22,046 bases of DNA from a virus: the IMG/VR virus record IMGVR_UViG_3300037584_002964, positions 1 to 22,046 of that record; one strand, given 5' to 3'. This document shows, one piece after another, positions 11,155-20,259 of this stretch. The notes beneath the pieces were generated by a model, which was given only the letters and a program-made list of their open reading frames with translations, was not told where the DNA came from and ran no database searches. The stretch's first letter is position 1. Every line of letters begins with the position of its first letter. A program made the position numbers and the translations under genes.

Positions 11155-11854
11155 AGATGACATACTTACTATACGCAATATAATAATAGCGATATTAATT
11201 ATCTTGTTGTGCATGAGCGGATGCTCTGCAATAAGAAGTTACAATAAACTCAAAGACTACGAAAAGCAAATTGAAAAGTTTCAGCTACACGAACAGGAGT
11301 TTGAACTTATACAAGATAATAACGGTAAGTTAATTGCTCAACAAGAGCAAGTAATATTAACACAAAAACAGGCTATCAAGAATGGATTGGTAGCCTATGT
11401 TGATTTAAAGAATATACAAAGTCAAGTAAGAGTTAGAACTATAACTAAGTTAGACAGTGTATTCATCCCTTTTATAAAGGATAGTCTTGTTACACAACGT
11501 GACACAATTTATATAGACACTAATCAGCACATTGCAGATTTAACTACTCCTAAGCAATTTAAAATATCAAGAGAGTTTTTTAATATAGGTGGACACATCA
11601 AACCATTTGGGGTAGTGTTGGATAGCTTAAATATATTTAATCAAACCAATGTAAGTGTTGGTATGAAGTCGCAAGGGTTTTTTAAAAAACCATTACCTGT
11701 TGTAAAGGTAGAGCATTCTAATCCTTACATTAAAACAATAGGATTAAGCAACGTAATAATAAAAGATGAAAAGAAGTTCTATGATCGAAAATTATTTTGG
11801 TTCGGATTAGGACTTGTTAGTGGTGTTACAACTACTATTTTTATAACTAAATAA
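11141..11854 (+). CDS. Spanin-like protein with lipobox and C-terminal membrane span
   Basis: 237 residues from the ATG at 11141. A TTG 15 nt upstream would add MLYLK, but the ATG is favoured. The N-terminus has a basic/acidic leader, hydrophobic core IIIAILIILLCMSGC and a lipobox-like MSGC with C28, typical of a secreted lipoprotein. A long coiled coil follows (about 35-90: KLKDYEKQIEKFQLHEQEFE onward), then a beta-rich middle with repeated DSV/DSL segments. The last 20 residues (about 218-237) are a Gly-rich hydrophobic span. Lipoprotein start plus C-terminal span is the layout of a unimolecular spanin that fuses outer and inner membranes at lysis. Gene context agrees. The fold is not confirmed. 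Confidence 0.5.
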   Translation: MEKNKDDILTIRNIIIAILIILLCMSGCSAIRSYNKLKDYEKQIEKFQLHEQEFELIQDNNGKLIAQQEQVILTQKQAIKNGLVAYVDLKNIQSQVRVRTITKLDSVFIPFIKDSLVTQRDTIYIDTNQHIADLTTPKQFKISREFFNIGGHIKPFGVVLDSLNIFNQTNVSVGMKSQGFFKKPLPVVKVEHSNPYIKTIGLSNVIIKDEKKFYDRKLFWFGLGLVSGVTTTIFITK

Positions 11855-11860
11855 AATTAA

Positions 11861-12424
11861 ATGCAATCACCTGACAGGTTTATAGTTCGCCCTATAAAAG
11901 GGAAGAGGTATAATAACACTAAAGATATTGGAGGGCTAGAATTTATTACTAGCACCTCTGAAGAAGATTTTAAGTTCTCTAATAGAGAGGCTGAAGTAAT
12001 GTCTGTTCCTTTAAATTATAAAGGAGAGATAGAGAAAGGAGATGTTTTACTTGTTCATCACAATGTATTTAAGTTTTATAACGACATGAAGGGCAGGAGG
12101 CAAAGTGGTAGGAGTTTTTTTAAGGATGATTTATTCTTTATTGAAGACGAACAGTTCTATATGTATAAAAAGAATGGCAAGTGGAAAGCTCATGGAAGGA
12201 ATTGTTTTATAAAACCATCTGCAGTAAGGAAAAGTTTTATAGATAAGCCGGGTGAGTATGAGCCTTTAATAGGAACAGTGAAATATATTAATGAAGAGTT
12301 AATAAAGTTAGGAGTAAAAGAAGGAGATGAGATTTCATTTCAACCTGAAAGTGAATATGAGTTTAGAGTAGATGATGAGATTTTATATAGGATGTTTACA
12401 AATAACATTACATTTATAGTATAG
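11861..12424 (+). CDS. GroES-like (Cpn10-fold) protein, 187 aa
   Basis: A 187-residue protein whose N-terminal half follows the co-chaperonin plan: SPDRFIVRPIKGKRY (3-17), a mobile-loop-like GGLEFITSTSEED (24-36), REAEVMSVP (42-50), IEKGDVLLVHHNVF (57-70) and DDLFFIEDEQF. The C-terminal half has LIGTVKYINEEL (136-147), LGVKEGDEISF (150-160) and VDDEILYRMFTNNITFI, again a GroES-type barrel pattern. It may therefore be a double-barrel GroES-like protein, roughly twice the size of the phage GroES at 5160. It sits two genes upstream of the terminase. It could be a specialised lid for the phage GroEL or a structural protein using the same fold. Similarity is by pattern only. Confidence 0.55.
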   Translation: MQSPDRFIVRPIKGKRYNNTKDIGGLEFITSTSEEDFKFSNREAEVMSVPLNYKGEIEKGDVLLVHHNVFKFYNDMKGRRQSGRSFFKDDLFFIEDEQFYMYKKNGKWKAHGRNCFIKPSAVRKSFIDKPGEYEPLIGTVKYINEELIKLGVKEGDEISFQPESEYEFRVDDEILYRMFTNNITFIV

Positions 12425-12425
12425 A

Positions 12426-12716
12426 ATGGATACGTTTGAGATATTAACACAGTATGGAGTGTTAGGTATATGGGTTCTATATGCTATTACACGTGAGCGT
12501 TGGTTGCTCAGAAAGATTGAGGAAATATCTGAAAGGTCCACAAGAGAACGTGAGACATGGCATGAAGAAAGAGAATCATATATTAAAGAGATTGCTATGA
12601 TACGTCTTGAAGAAAGAAATGCTTTTATAAGACAGGTGCAAAAAATATTAAATGACAACAATGGAATCAAATCAACTCAAACTAAAAATAATAGAGGCAG
12701 GAAAAAAAGCAGTTAA
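12426..12716 (+). CDS. Small membrane/coiled-coil protein, 96 aa
   Basis: A 96-residue protein with an N-terminal hydrophobic span (about 4-22: FEILTQYGVLGIWVLYAIT), an Arg/Glu-rich coiled coil (about 24-75) and a basic tail (NNRGRKKSS). This layout is like BhlA/UviB-type holins, small proteins with one span and a charged helix. It starts one base after the upstream stop and overlaps the next gene by 65 nt. Another holin-like candidate lies at 9138, so its role in lysis is uncertain. Confidence 0.6.
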   Translation: MDTFEILTQYGVLGIWVLYAITRERWLLRKIEEISERSTRERETWHEERESYIKEIAMIRLEERNAFIRQVQKILNDNNGIKSTQTKNNRGRKKSS

Positions 12717-12942
12717 AGAATTAATAAAAGTTGCTCAAGAAGAAATAATAAAGCCTGACCCTGAAGATGAGCTTGCTGCAGATAGATTAAAGAATGCTGC
12801 GGCTACAAAGAAACTAGCCATCATAGATGCGTTTGATATATTAAAACGTATAGATGAAGAGAAAGAAAAATTAGATTACGAAGGAACAGGAACAAAACGA
12901 ACAGACACAAAACAAGGATTTGCAGAGCGAAGATCAAAATAA
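12652..12942 (+). CDS. Possible small terminase subunit, 96 aa
   Basis: A 96-residue charged helical protein directly before the large terminase. The start is taken at ATG 12652 (behind an A-rich leader), with ATG 12661 a close alternative. The core (AGKKAVKELIKVAQEEIIKP, then AADRLKNAAATKKLAIIDAF and DILKRIDEEKEKL) resembles the proteins that commonly precede the terminase in phages of this kind. Small terminases recognise the viral DNA, but I see no clear helix-turn-helix, so this is a positional call. It overlaps both neighbours: 65 nt upstream, 23 nt downstream. Confidence 0.45.
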   Translation: MTTMESNQLKLKIIEAGKKAVKELIKVAQEEIIKPDPEDELAADRLKNAAATKKLAIIDAFDILKRIDEEKEKLDYEGTGTKRTDTKQGFAERRSK

Positions 12943-15166
12943 TTTATACAGAGTAGTAAAGGATTATATCCCTGCTAAAAAAATAGCTCGTTATAACAAG
13001 CTAAAGAAGTGGGACTATGGATATAATAAAGATTATGACGTAGTTGTTATTTCTAAGAATGGAACTATTGGTGAGATTATTTGTATTAGTGGTTTGTATA
13101 TAGCCCTTCCTTCTGTTCCTAGTAAAGTGTATTCAAGAAGTAAAAAAACAAGCGAACAATATTGGGAAAGAAAAGATTATGATCGGAGTTTAAGCAGAAT
13201 CAATTCTATATTTCAATGGAATGAAATGCCAAGAGACTTTAAGGATAAGTGGGTAGACTACATTGAAAAAGAGTTTGACAGTAGAGATTACGGACATTGG
13301 TTTAAAAACAATGGAACACCTACTTATATTACAGGAGCACACTATATGTATTTACAGTGGACAAAGATTGATGTAGGTTATCCTGACTACAGAGAAGCTA
13401 ATAGAATATTCTTTATATATTGGGAGGCTTGTAAAGCTGATAAGAGATGCTTTGGCATGATATACTTAAAGATAAGACGTTCAGGTTTTTCATTCATGGG
13501 TTCAGCAGAAGCTGTCAATACAGCAACTATTGCAAGAGACTCAAGAGTAGGTATCTTGTCTAAAACGGGAGCAGATGCAAAGAAGATGTTTACCGATAAG
13601 GTAGTTCCTATATCTCATCACTTACCTTTCTTTTTTAAGCCTATTCAAGATGGTATGGACAAACCAAAGACTGAATTAGCCTACAGGGTTCCTGCCTCTA
13701 AGATTACAAAAAAGAATATGTATGATGTAGACAACGAGGAAATTCAAGGGCTTGACACTACAATAGATTGGAAGAATACTGATGACAACTCTTATGATGG
13801 TGAGAAGTTGTTACTACTTGTACATGATGAGAGTGGTAAATGGCTAAAGCCTAACAATATATTAAATAATTGGAGGGTAACTAAAACTTGTTTAAGGTTG
13901 GGTAGTAAGATAATTGGAAAGTGCATGATGGGATCTACATCAAATGCTTTAAGTAAAGGGGGTGGTACTTTTAAAAAACTATATGAAGACTCTAATGTAT
14001 TGAAAAGAAACTCCAATGGCATGACAAAGAGTGGTATGTATTCTTTATTTATTCCTATGGAGTGGAACATGGAGGGTTTTATAGATAGATATGGATGTCC
14101 TGTATTTAGAACACCTAAGACACCGATAAGAGGAGTGGATGATGAGATGATTGACTTTGGTGCAGTAAACTATTGGGAGAACGAGGTCACATCTTTAAAG
14201 AGTGACCCTGATGCACTTAATGAATTTTATAGACAGTTTCCTAGAACAGAGTCTCATGCCTTTAGAGATGAAAGTAAATCTTCTTTATTTAATCTTACTA
14301 AGATATATCAGCAGATAGATTACAATGACTCTTTAATACAAGACCATCATACAACAAGAGGGTCATTTCATTGGTTGAATGGAGAGAAAGATACTAAGGT
14401 AGTATTTAGTCCTGATAAGAGAGGCAGGTTCCTTGTAAGTTGGACTCCTGAGAAAGCCTTACAAAATAGAATCATCATTAAGAATGGAATTAAATATCCT
14501 GCCAATGAACATCTAGGTGCGTTTGGGTGTGACTCGTATGATATATCAGGAGTAGTAGGTGGGGGTGGATCTAATGGTGCGTTACATGGTGTAACTAAAT
14601 TCAATATGGACAATGCTCCAAGTAATGAGTTTTTCTTACAGTATGTTGCACGACCACAAACGGCTGAGATATTCTTTGAAGAAGTATTAATGGCTTGTGT
14701 TTTTTATGGTATGCCAATACTTGCAGAGAATAATAAACCAAGAATACTTTATCATTTTAAGAATAGAGGGTATAGAGGCTTTTCAATGAATAGACCTGAT
14801 AAAGTTTATACGAAGCTCTCTAAGACCGAAAGAGAGCTAGGAGGGATACCTAATACCTCTGAAGATGTAAAACAATCTCACGCTGCAGCTATTGAGTCTT
14901 ATATTGAAAAGTATGTAGGCATAGACATGGAGGGAACATATAGGGACAGTGATGCAATGGGATCAATGATATTCACAAGGACATTGGAAGATTGGGCAAG
15001 ATTTGATATAAATAATAGAACAAGATATGATGCGACAATAAGCTCAGGACTAGCTGTAATGGCTATTCAAAAACACTTATATCAACCTGAGAAAAAAGAG
15101 TCAAAAATAAGCATTAACTTTGCAAGGTATAATAACAAGGGAAGAACAAGCGAATTAATAAGATAG
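12920..15166 (+). CDS. terL: Terminase large subunit
   Basis: A 748-residue DNA-packaging motor: ATPase followed by an RNase H-like nuclease. Likely Walker A is KIRRSGFS (184-191). It lacks the usual GK[S/T], as in phage lambda gpA (KSARVGYSK), where the key Lys is shifted upstream. Walker B is LLLLVHDE with D303/E304, followed by a coupling-motif-like MMGSTSN (336-342). The nuclease has GCDSYD with D538, acidic MPILAEN (E603), and TSEDV near 647-650. The N-terminal about 100 residues are an additional region. The start is TTG at 12920. The open frame has no ATG or GTG upstream before the stop at 12872, and the next ATG is at residue 103. It packages DNA into the procapsid through the portal. 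Confidence 0.93.
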   Translation: MQSEDQNNLYRVVKDYIPAKKIARYNKLKKWDYGYNKDYDVVVISKNGTIGEIICISGLYIALPSVPSKVYSRSKKTSEQYWERKDYDRSLSRINSIFQWNEMPRDFKDKWVDYIEKEFDSRDYGHWFKNNGTPTYITGAHYMYLQWTKIDVGYPDYREANRIFFIYWEACKADKRCFGMIYLKIRRSGFSFMGSAEAVNTATIARDSRVGILSKTGADAKKMFTDKVVPISHHLPFFFKPIQDGMDKPKTELAYRVPASKITKKNMYDVDNEEIQGLDTTIDWKNTDDNSYDGEKLLLLVHDESGKWLKPNNILNNWRVTKTCLRLGSKIIGKCMMGSTSNALSKGGGTFKKLYEDSNVLKRNSNGMTKSGMYSLFIPMEWNMEGFIDRYGCPVFRTPKTPIRGVDDEMIDFGAVNYWENEVTSLKSDPDALNEFYRQFPRTESHAFRDESKSSLFNLTKIYQQIDYNDSLIQDHHTTRGSFHWLNGEKDTKVVFSPDKRGRFLVSWTPEKALQNRIIIKNGIKYPANEHLGAFGCDSYDISGVVGGGGSNGALHGVTKFNMDNAPSNEFFLQYVARPQTAEIFFEEVLMACVFYGMPILAENNKPRILYHFKNRGYRGFSMNRPDKVYTKLSKTERELGGIPNTSEDVKQSHAAAIESYIEKYVGIDMEGTYRDSDAMGSMIFTRTLEDWARFDINNRTRYDATISSGLAVMAIQKHLYQPEKKESKISINFARYNNKGRTSELIR

Positions 15167-17602
15167 ATGAAAGACGTTAAGATAAATATATCCTCAGCAG
15201 GATTTCCAAATCAGTTTGTATCTGATGCGGAAAAAGCAACCGATCAATATGGATTACAAATCGGTCAAGCCATTCAGTATGAGTGGTTTAGAAAAGACGG
15301 AAGCCAATGTAGATTTTACAATCAGTTTGCAAACTTTAATAGATTAAGGTTGTATGCTAGAGGTGAACAGTCAATAGCTAAATATAAAAATGAAATAGCT
15401 GTTGATGGTGACTTATCTTATTTGAATCTTGATTGGACTCCCGTCCCTATACTCCCTAAGTTTGTAGATATAGTTGTTAATGGTATGGCAGATAGACTAT
15501 TTAAAGTTAATGCCTACGCACAAGATGCTGTGTCTCAAGCTAAAAGAAGTAAGTATCAGGAGATGGTAGAATCTCAAATGAATGCTAGAGATATACTAAG
15601 CCTAGTTAAAGAAGAGTCAGGAGTTGATCCTTTTATTATGCCTGAAGAAGAACTACCAAAAACAGATGAGGAGCTTAGTTTATTCATGCAAGTTAACTAC
15701 AAGCCTGCAATAGAGATAGCTGAAGAAGAAGCTATTGACACCTTGCTTGAAGCCAACCACTATCAAGACCTAAGAAAAAGATGCGACTATGACCAAATGG
15801 TATTAGGTGTATCTATGGCAAAGCATGAGTTCTTACCGGGAGCAGGAGTGAAGGTGTCTTATGTAGATCCGGCTAATGTAGTTTATAGCTATACTGAGGA
15901 CCCTCACTTTAAAGATTGTTTCTATTGGGGTGAGATTAAAACACTTCCTATAACAGAGCTTTTAAAAATTGATCAAGACCTAACTAATGAAGACTTAGAG
16001 GAAATAAGCAGTCATAGTCAAAATTGGTATAACTATTATAATGTTGCTCAGTTCTATGAGAATAGTTTATTCTATAAAGACACTTGTACTTTATTATATT
16101 TTAATTATAAGACCACTCAAAAGACTGTATATAAAAAGAAATACTTTGAAGGAGGAGGAAGCAAAGTAATTGAGAAAGATGATAGCTTTAACCCACCTGC
16201 AGAAATGATGGAAGAGGGTAAGTTTGAAAAAATAGAGAAGACTATTGATGTGTGGTATGAAGGGGTAATGGTAATGGGTACTAATATTATATTAAAGTGG
16301 GAGCTTGCAAAGAACATGGTTCGACCTAAGTCTGCAACTCAACACGCTATACCTAATTATATTGCTGTAGCACCACGAATGTATAAAGGAAACATTGAGT
16401 CGCTTGTAAGAAGAATGATTCCATTTGCTGACTTAATTCAAATAACTCATTTAAAAATACAACAAGTATTATCAAGAGTAGTTCCTGATGGTGTATTTAT
16501 AGATGCTGATGGATTGAATGAAGTAGATCTTGGAACAGGAAATGCTTACAATCCTGAAGATGCATTAAGATTGTATTTCCAAACAGGTAGCGTTATCGGT
16601 AGAAGCTATACTCAAGACGGTGAGTTTAATCAGGCAAGAGTGCCTATTCAAGAATTAAATAGTAACTCAGGAGGCGGAAAGTTAAATATGTTGGTTAACA
16701 ACTACAACCATTACTTAAACATGATAAGGGATGTGACAGGACTAAATGAAGCAAGAGACGGTTCATCACCTAATCCTAATTCATTAGTTGGTTTACAAAA
16801 ACTTGCAGCGTTAAGTTCTAATACAGCAACACGCCATATCCTAAACAGCAGTTTATATATGATGAGAACTTTAGCTGAAGGACTTACATATAGAGTAGCA
16901 GACATATTAGAGTACGCTGACTTTGCTGATGAGTTCGCAAATCAAATAGGTAAGTATAATGTAGCGAGACTTGAAGATATAAAAGATCTTTACATATATG
17001 ACTTTGGTATTTTTATAGAGGTTAGTCCTGATGAAGAAGAGAAAGCTATGCTTGAACAAAACATTCAAATGGCCTTATCTCAAAAGGATATTAACCTTGA
17101 GGATGCTATTGACATTAGAGAAGTTAAAAATATAAAACTTGCTACTCAACTATTAAAGGTTAAAAGAAAGCAGAAGCAAGAGCATGATGACTTTATGGCT
17201 ATGCAGGCACAACAGATGCAAGCACAGCAACAGATGCAAATACAGCAGATGGCTGCACAGTCCGCACAAGAAAAGATTCAGGCTGAAACACAATCTAAGA
17301 TTCAAATCAAAGAAGCTGAGATACAGTTTGAGGTGCAGAAAATGCAAGCTGAAGCACAACTTAAACGTCAGCTAATGGCTGAAGAGTTTGCTTACAATCA
17401 AGAGCTAAGGGGAATGAGTGAGACTGCTTTACAAGAAAGAGAAAGTCAAAGGGAGGTGGCTAAGTCTGACAGGATAACACAACAGAACAATCAACAGTCT
17501 AAATTGATCAATCAAAGGAAGAATAATTTACCCCCTCAAACCTTTGAATCTAATGAAGATAGTTTAGATGGCTTTGACCTTGCAGAATTTTCTCCAAGGT
17601 AG
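15167..17602 (+). CDS. Portal protein
   Basis: An 811-residue portal: the dodecameric ring at the capsid vertex through which terminase threads DNA. Evidence: immediate position after the terminase (zero spacing), length near 800 as in podovirus and crAss-like portals, an N-terminal region with YLNLDWTPVPILPKFVDIVV then NGMADRLF, a typical core (DPANVVYSYTEDPHF, then IPFADLIQITHLKIQQVLSR, about 420-440) and a DVTGLNEARDGSSPNPNSLV segment. From about residue 665 to 775 the chain is a Gln/Ala/Met-rich helix (QAQQMQAQQQMQIQQMAAQ), like the long barrel or crown of portals. No internal truncation seen. Confidence 0.88.
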   Translation: MKDVKINISSAGFPNQFVSDAEKATDQYGLQIGQAIQYEWFRKDGSQCRFYNQFANFNRLRLYARGEQSIAKYKNEIAVDGDLSYLNLDWTPVPILPKFVDIVVNGMADRLFKVNAYAQDAVSQAKRSKYQEMVESQMNARDILSLVKEESGVDPFIMPEEELPKTDEELSLFMQVNYKPAIEIAEEEAIDTLLEANHYQDLRKRCDYDQMVLGVSMAKHEFLPGAGVKVSYVDPANVVYSYTEDPHFKDCFYWGEIKTLPITELLKIDQDLTNEDLEEISSHSQNWYNYYNVAQFYENSLFYKDTCTLLYFNYKTTQKTVYKKKYFEGGGSKVIEKDDSFNPPAEMMEEGKFEKIEKTIDVWYEGVMVMGTNIILKWELAKNMVRPKSATQHAIPNYIAVAPRMYKGNIESLVRRMIPFADLIQITHLKIQQVLSRVVPDGVFIDADGLNEVDLGTGNAYNPEDALRLYFQTGSVIGRSYTQDGEFNQARVPIQELNSNSGGGKLNMLVNNYNHYLNMIRDVTGLNEARDGSSPNPNSLVGLQKLAALSSNTATRHILNSSLYMMRTLAEGLTYRVADILEYADFADEFANQIGKYNVARLEDIKDLYIYDFGIFIEVSPDEEEKAMLEQNIQMALSQKDINLEDAIDIREVKNIKLATQLLKVKRKQKQEHDDFMAMQAQQMQAQQQMQIQQMAAQSAQEKIQAETQSKIQIKEAEIQFEVQKMQAEAQLKRQLMAEEFAYNQELRGMSETALQERESQREVAKSDRITQQNNQQSKLINQRKNNLPPQTFESNEDSLDGFDLAEFSPR

Positions 17603-17628
17603 CTTAATTAAGTTGTGTTTTTTTTGTT

Positions 17629-17636
17629 TAACTTTG
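17629..17636 (+). promoter_or_regulatory. -7 box TAACTTTG before the scaffold gene
   Basis: TAACTTTG lies 17 nt before the start at 17654, behind a T-rich stretch. It gives the scaffold and capsid genes a promoter separate from the terminase and portal. Confidence 0.55.
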
Positions 17637-17653
17637 TAGTAAAATTTAATTAA

Positions 17654-18769
17654 ATGGAAATAAAAGTAAAAGCAATAGAAGGGAGTGGAGAAAAAAGCAC
17701 TCAAGAAGTAGAAAAAGAATTACTTGAAAAGCACGAAGAACAATTTGAAGAATCTTCAGTTCAAGTGCAAGAAAAAACGGAAACTCCTGTAGAGGAAGTT
17801 CCACAAGTTGAATCGAAAGAGGAAACAAAAGAAGAAGCATCCTTAACGGATGATGACGTTCTTTCATATATTGAGGATAGGTACGGAAAGAAAATCAATT
17901 CATTTGATGAGTTGATGACAGAGCGTGAGACATCAGAAGAATTACCTGAAGATGTAGCAGCTTACTTTAAGTACAAAAAAGATACAGGTCGTGGCATTGA
18001 AGATTATGTTAAGTTACAGCAAGACTTTGATTCAATGGAAAGCGACCATTTGTTAGCTGAATACTATATGGCTACAGAAGAAGGTTTAGACCGAGAAGAT
18101 GTAGAAGATATGGTAGATGAGTTTTCGTATGACGAAGAAATTGATGATGAGAAAGACATCAAGAAAATGAAGCTATCAAAGAAAAAAGAAATTGCAAAGG
18201 CTAAGAAGTTTTTCAATGAGCGGAAGGAAATGTATAAACAACCCCTTGAGTCAAGTACGGTTGGAATGACCGAAGATGCCAAGAAACAACTAGAAGAGTA
18301 CAAGCAATATGTAGACAATGCAAAGTCGTATGAAGAGGAGAACAAGCGTAAGAGCGAGTGGTTCGTAAAGAAGACAGATGAAGTGTTTGACAATGAGTTC
18401 AAAGGTTTTGAGTTCAAGTTAGATGACCGAAGCGTTACTTACTCTCCTGCAGATGCAGCAGAACTAAAGAAGTCACAGATGACTCCAATGAATTTTGTAA
18501 ATAAATACTTGGATGAAAATGGACTAATGAAGGATGCGGCAGGATACCACCGAGCACTATCTATAGCTATGAACCCTGAGAGGTTTGCTAAGTTCTTTTA
18601 TGAGCAAGGTAAATCAGAAGCGGTAGACGGAGTGATGCGTAAACAAAAGAATGTCAACATGACAACACGCAAAGCACCTGAGACTGTGAGCAAAGGGGGA
18701 TTACAAATTAAAGCTATGAATCCTGATTCAGGACGAGGGCTTAAAATTAGAAGTATAAAAAGAAAATAA
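17654..18769 (+). CDS. Putative capsid scaffolding protein
   Basis: A 371-residue, very acidic and Lys-rich, largely helical protein between portal and major capsid genes, the standard place for a scaffold. The N-terminal 65 residues are low-complexity Glu/Lys/Val (QEVEKELLEKHEEQFEESSV). The middle has long charged helices (KKMKLSKKKEIAKAKKFFNE). The C-terminal basic end is SGRGLKIRSIKRK, matching the idea that scaffolds bind the capsid protein through a basic tail. No protease motif seen. It has its own promoter box at 17629. Function rests on position and composition. Confidence 0.6.
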   Translation: MEIKVKAIEGSGEKSTQEVEKELLEKHEEQFEESSVQVQEKTETPVEEVPQVESKEETKEEASLTDDDVLSYIEDRYGKKINSFDELMTERETSEELPEDVAAYFKYKKDTGRGIEDYVKLQQDFDSMESDHLLAEYYMATEEGLDREDVEDMVDEFSYDEEIDDEKDIKKMKLSKKKEIAKAKKFFNERKEMYKQPLESSTVGMTEDAKKQLEEYKQYVDNAKSYEEENKRKSEWFVKKTDEVFDNEFKGFEFKLDDRSVTYSPADAAELKKSQMTPMNFVNKYLDENGLMKDAAGYHRALSIAMNPERFAKFFYEQGKSEAVDGVMRKQKNVNMTTRKAPETVSKGGLQIKAMNPDSGRGLKIRSIKRK

Positions 18770-18792
18770 AAACAATTTAAAAATTAAAAAAA

Positions 18793-20259
18793 ATGGCAGT
18801 TTTAGCAACACCGGGATTTGACTTACAACCAAGTGCACAACAGGTCCCAACATCAACAAACTACATTACCGATTTTAATTTCTTGAATCAGTATCTACCT
18901 GATACTTATGAAAAAGAATTTGAAAGATATGGTAATAGAACAGTAGCATCTTTCCTTAGAATGGTAGGAGCAGAGATGCCTTCAAACTCAGACCAAATTA
19001 AATGGGCAGAGCAAGGAAGATTACACATAAAATATACTAAAGTAGGATCAGCAGCTCTTGCAGCAGCAACTACGGCAACATTGCAAATAAATGATGATCC
19101 TGTCCCTGCAGGTTTAGCAGCACCACAAGGTAGCACAGCAGGAACTCCTTTCAACGCTAGTCATGGTATTGCACTCAGAGTTGGACAAACAATTATGTTA
19201 GTTCCAAATGCAGGAGGTGCAAGCAACAAAGCTGTAATCACTGCAGTAAACGGAACTCTTACTCAATGTACAGTAGCGTTCTACGATAATGGTGGTTTAG
19301 CAGTGGCAGGTACAGGTGTAGGTAATGCAGACTATACTTTATTTGTTTATGGTTCTGAATTTAAAAAAGGAACAGAAGGAATGGCAGGAAGCCTTGAGTC
19401 AGATGACTTTATCTTCGCTAACAATCCTATCATTATCAAAGATACTTATGCAGTATCAGGTTCTGATATGGCTCAAATCGGATGGATCGAGATCTCAACT
19501 GAAGACGGTGGATCAGGATACCTTTGGTATTTAAAATCTGAGCATGAGACAAGACTACGTTTTGAGGATTACTTAGAAACAGCAATGATCGAAGCAGTTC
19601 CTGCAACTACAGCAGCAGGTGGATCCGGAGCAGCAACAGCAGGCTTCATGGGATCTGAAGGTATTTTCTACGTGGTAGAGAATAGAGGTAATGTATGGGG
19701 TGGAGGTAACCCTGTAGCATTAGCTGACTTCGATGCAGTTATTCAAAGATTAGACAAGCAAGGTTCTATTGAAGAAAATGTTATCTTCTTGAATCGTCAG
19801 TTTAGTTTTGATATGGATGATATGTTAGCAGCTCAAAACTCTTACGGAGCAGGTGGTACGTCTTACGGACTATTTGACAACGATGAGGAGATGGCTCTTA
19901 ACTTAGGATTCTCAGGATTCAGAAGAGGATATGACTTCTACAAAACAGATTGGAAATACTTAAATGATCCAACAATGAGAGGTGGTATTGACGGAGCAGG
20001 TGTAGGAATCAATGGACTATTAGTTCCTGCAGGTTCAACTTCTGTATATGACCAAATCCTTGGAAAGAATGCAAAACGTCCTTTCTTACACGTACGTTAC
20101 AGAGCTTCTGAAACAGAAGACAGACGATACAAATCTTGGGTTACAGGTTCAGCAGGAGGTGCAAGAACTTCTAGCTTAGATGCAATGGAAGTAAACTTCT
20201 TATCTGAAAGAGCAGTTTGTACGCTTGGAGCGAACAACTTCTTCTTATTCAAAGACTAA
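18793..20259 (+). CDS. Major capsid protein (HK97-fold)
   Basis: A 488-residue protein with features of HK97-fold capsid subunits. Residues 20-60 (TSTNYITDFNFLNQYLPDTY then FERYGNRTVASFLRM) are an N-arm. The region about 80-185 (VGSAALAAATT, then GIALRVGQTIMLVPNAGGAS) is a Gly/Ala-rich beta insertion. An E-loop-like section and spine helices follow (DFDAVIQRLDKQGSIEENVI). The C-terminus is HVRYRASETEDRRYKSWVTG with DAMEVNFLSERAVCTLGANN. This last pattern resembles the capsid proteins of marine and crAss-like phages. A strong terminator follows directly, and codon use is skewed to abundant simple codons, as expected of a highly expressed gene. Confidence 0.88.
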   Translation: MAVLATPGFDLQPSAQQVPTSTNYITDFNFLNQYLPDTYEKEFERYGNRTVASFLRMVGAEMPSNSDQIKWAEQGRLHIKYTKVGSAALAAATTATLQINDDPVPAGLAAPQGSTAGTPFNASHGIALRVGQTIMLVPNAGGASNKAVITAVNGTLTQCTVAFYDNGGLAVAGTGVGNADYTLFVYGSEFKKGTEGMAGSLESDDFIFANNPIIIKDTYAVSGSDMAQIGWIEISTEDGGSGYLWYLKSEHETRLRFEDYLETAMIEAVPATTAAGGSGAATAGFMGSEGIFYVVENRGNVWGGGNPVALADFDAVIQRLDKQGSIEENVIFLNRQFSFDMDDMLAAQNSYGAGGTSYGLFDNDEEMALNLGFSGFRRGYDFYKTDWKYLNDPTMRGGIDGAGVGINGLLVPAGSTSVYDQILGKNAKRPFLHVRYRASETEDRRYKSWVTGSAGGARTSSLDAMEVNFLSERAVCTLGANNFFLFKD

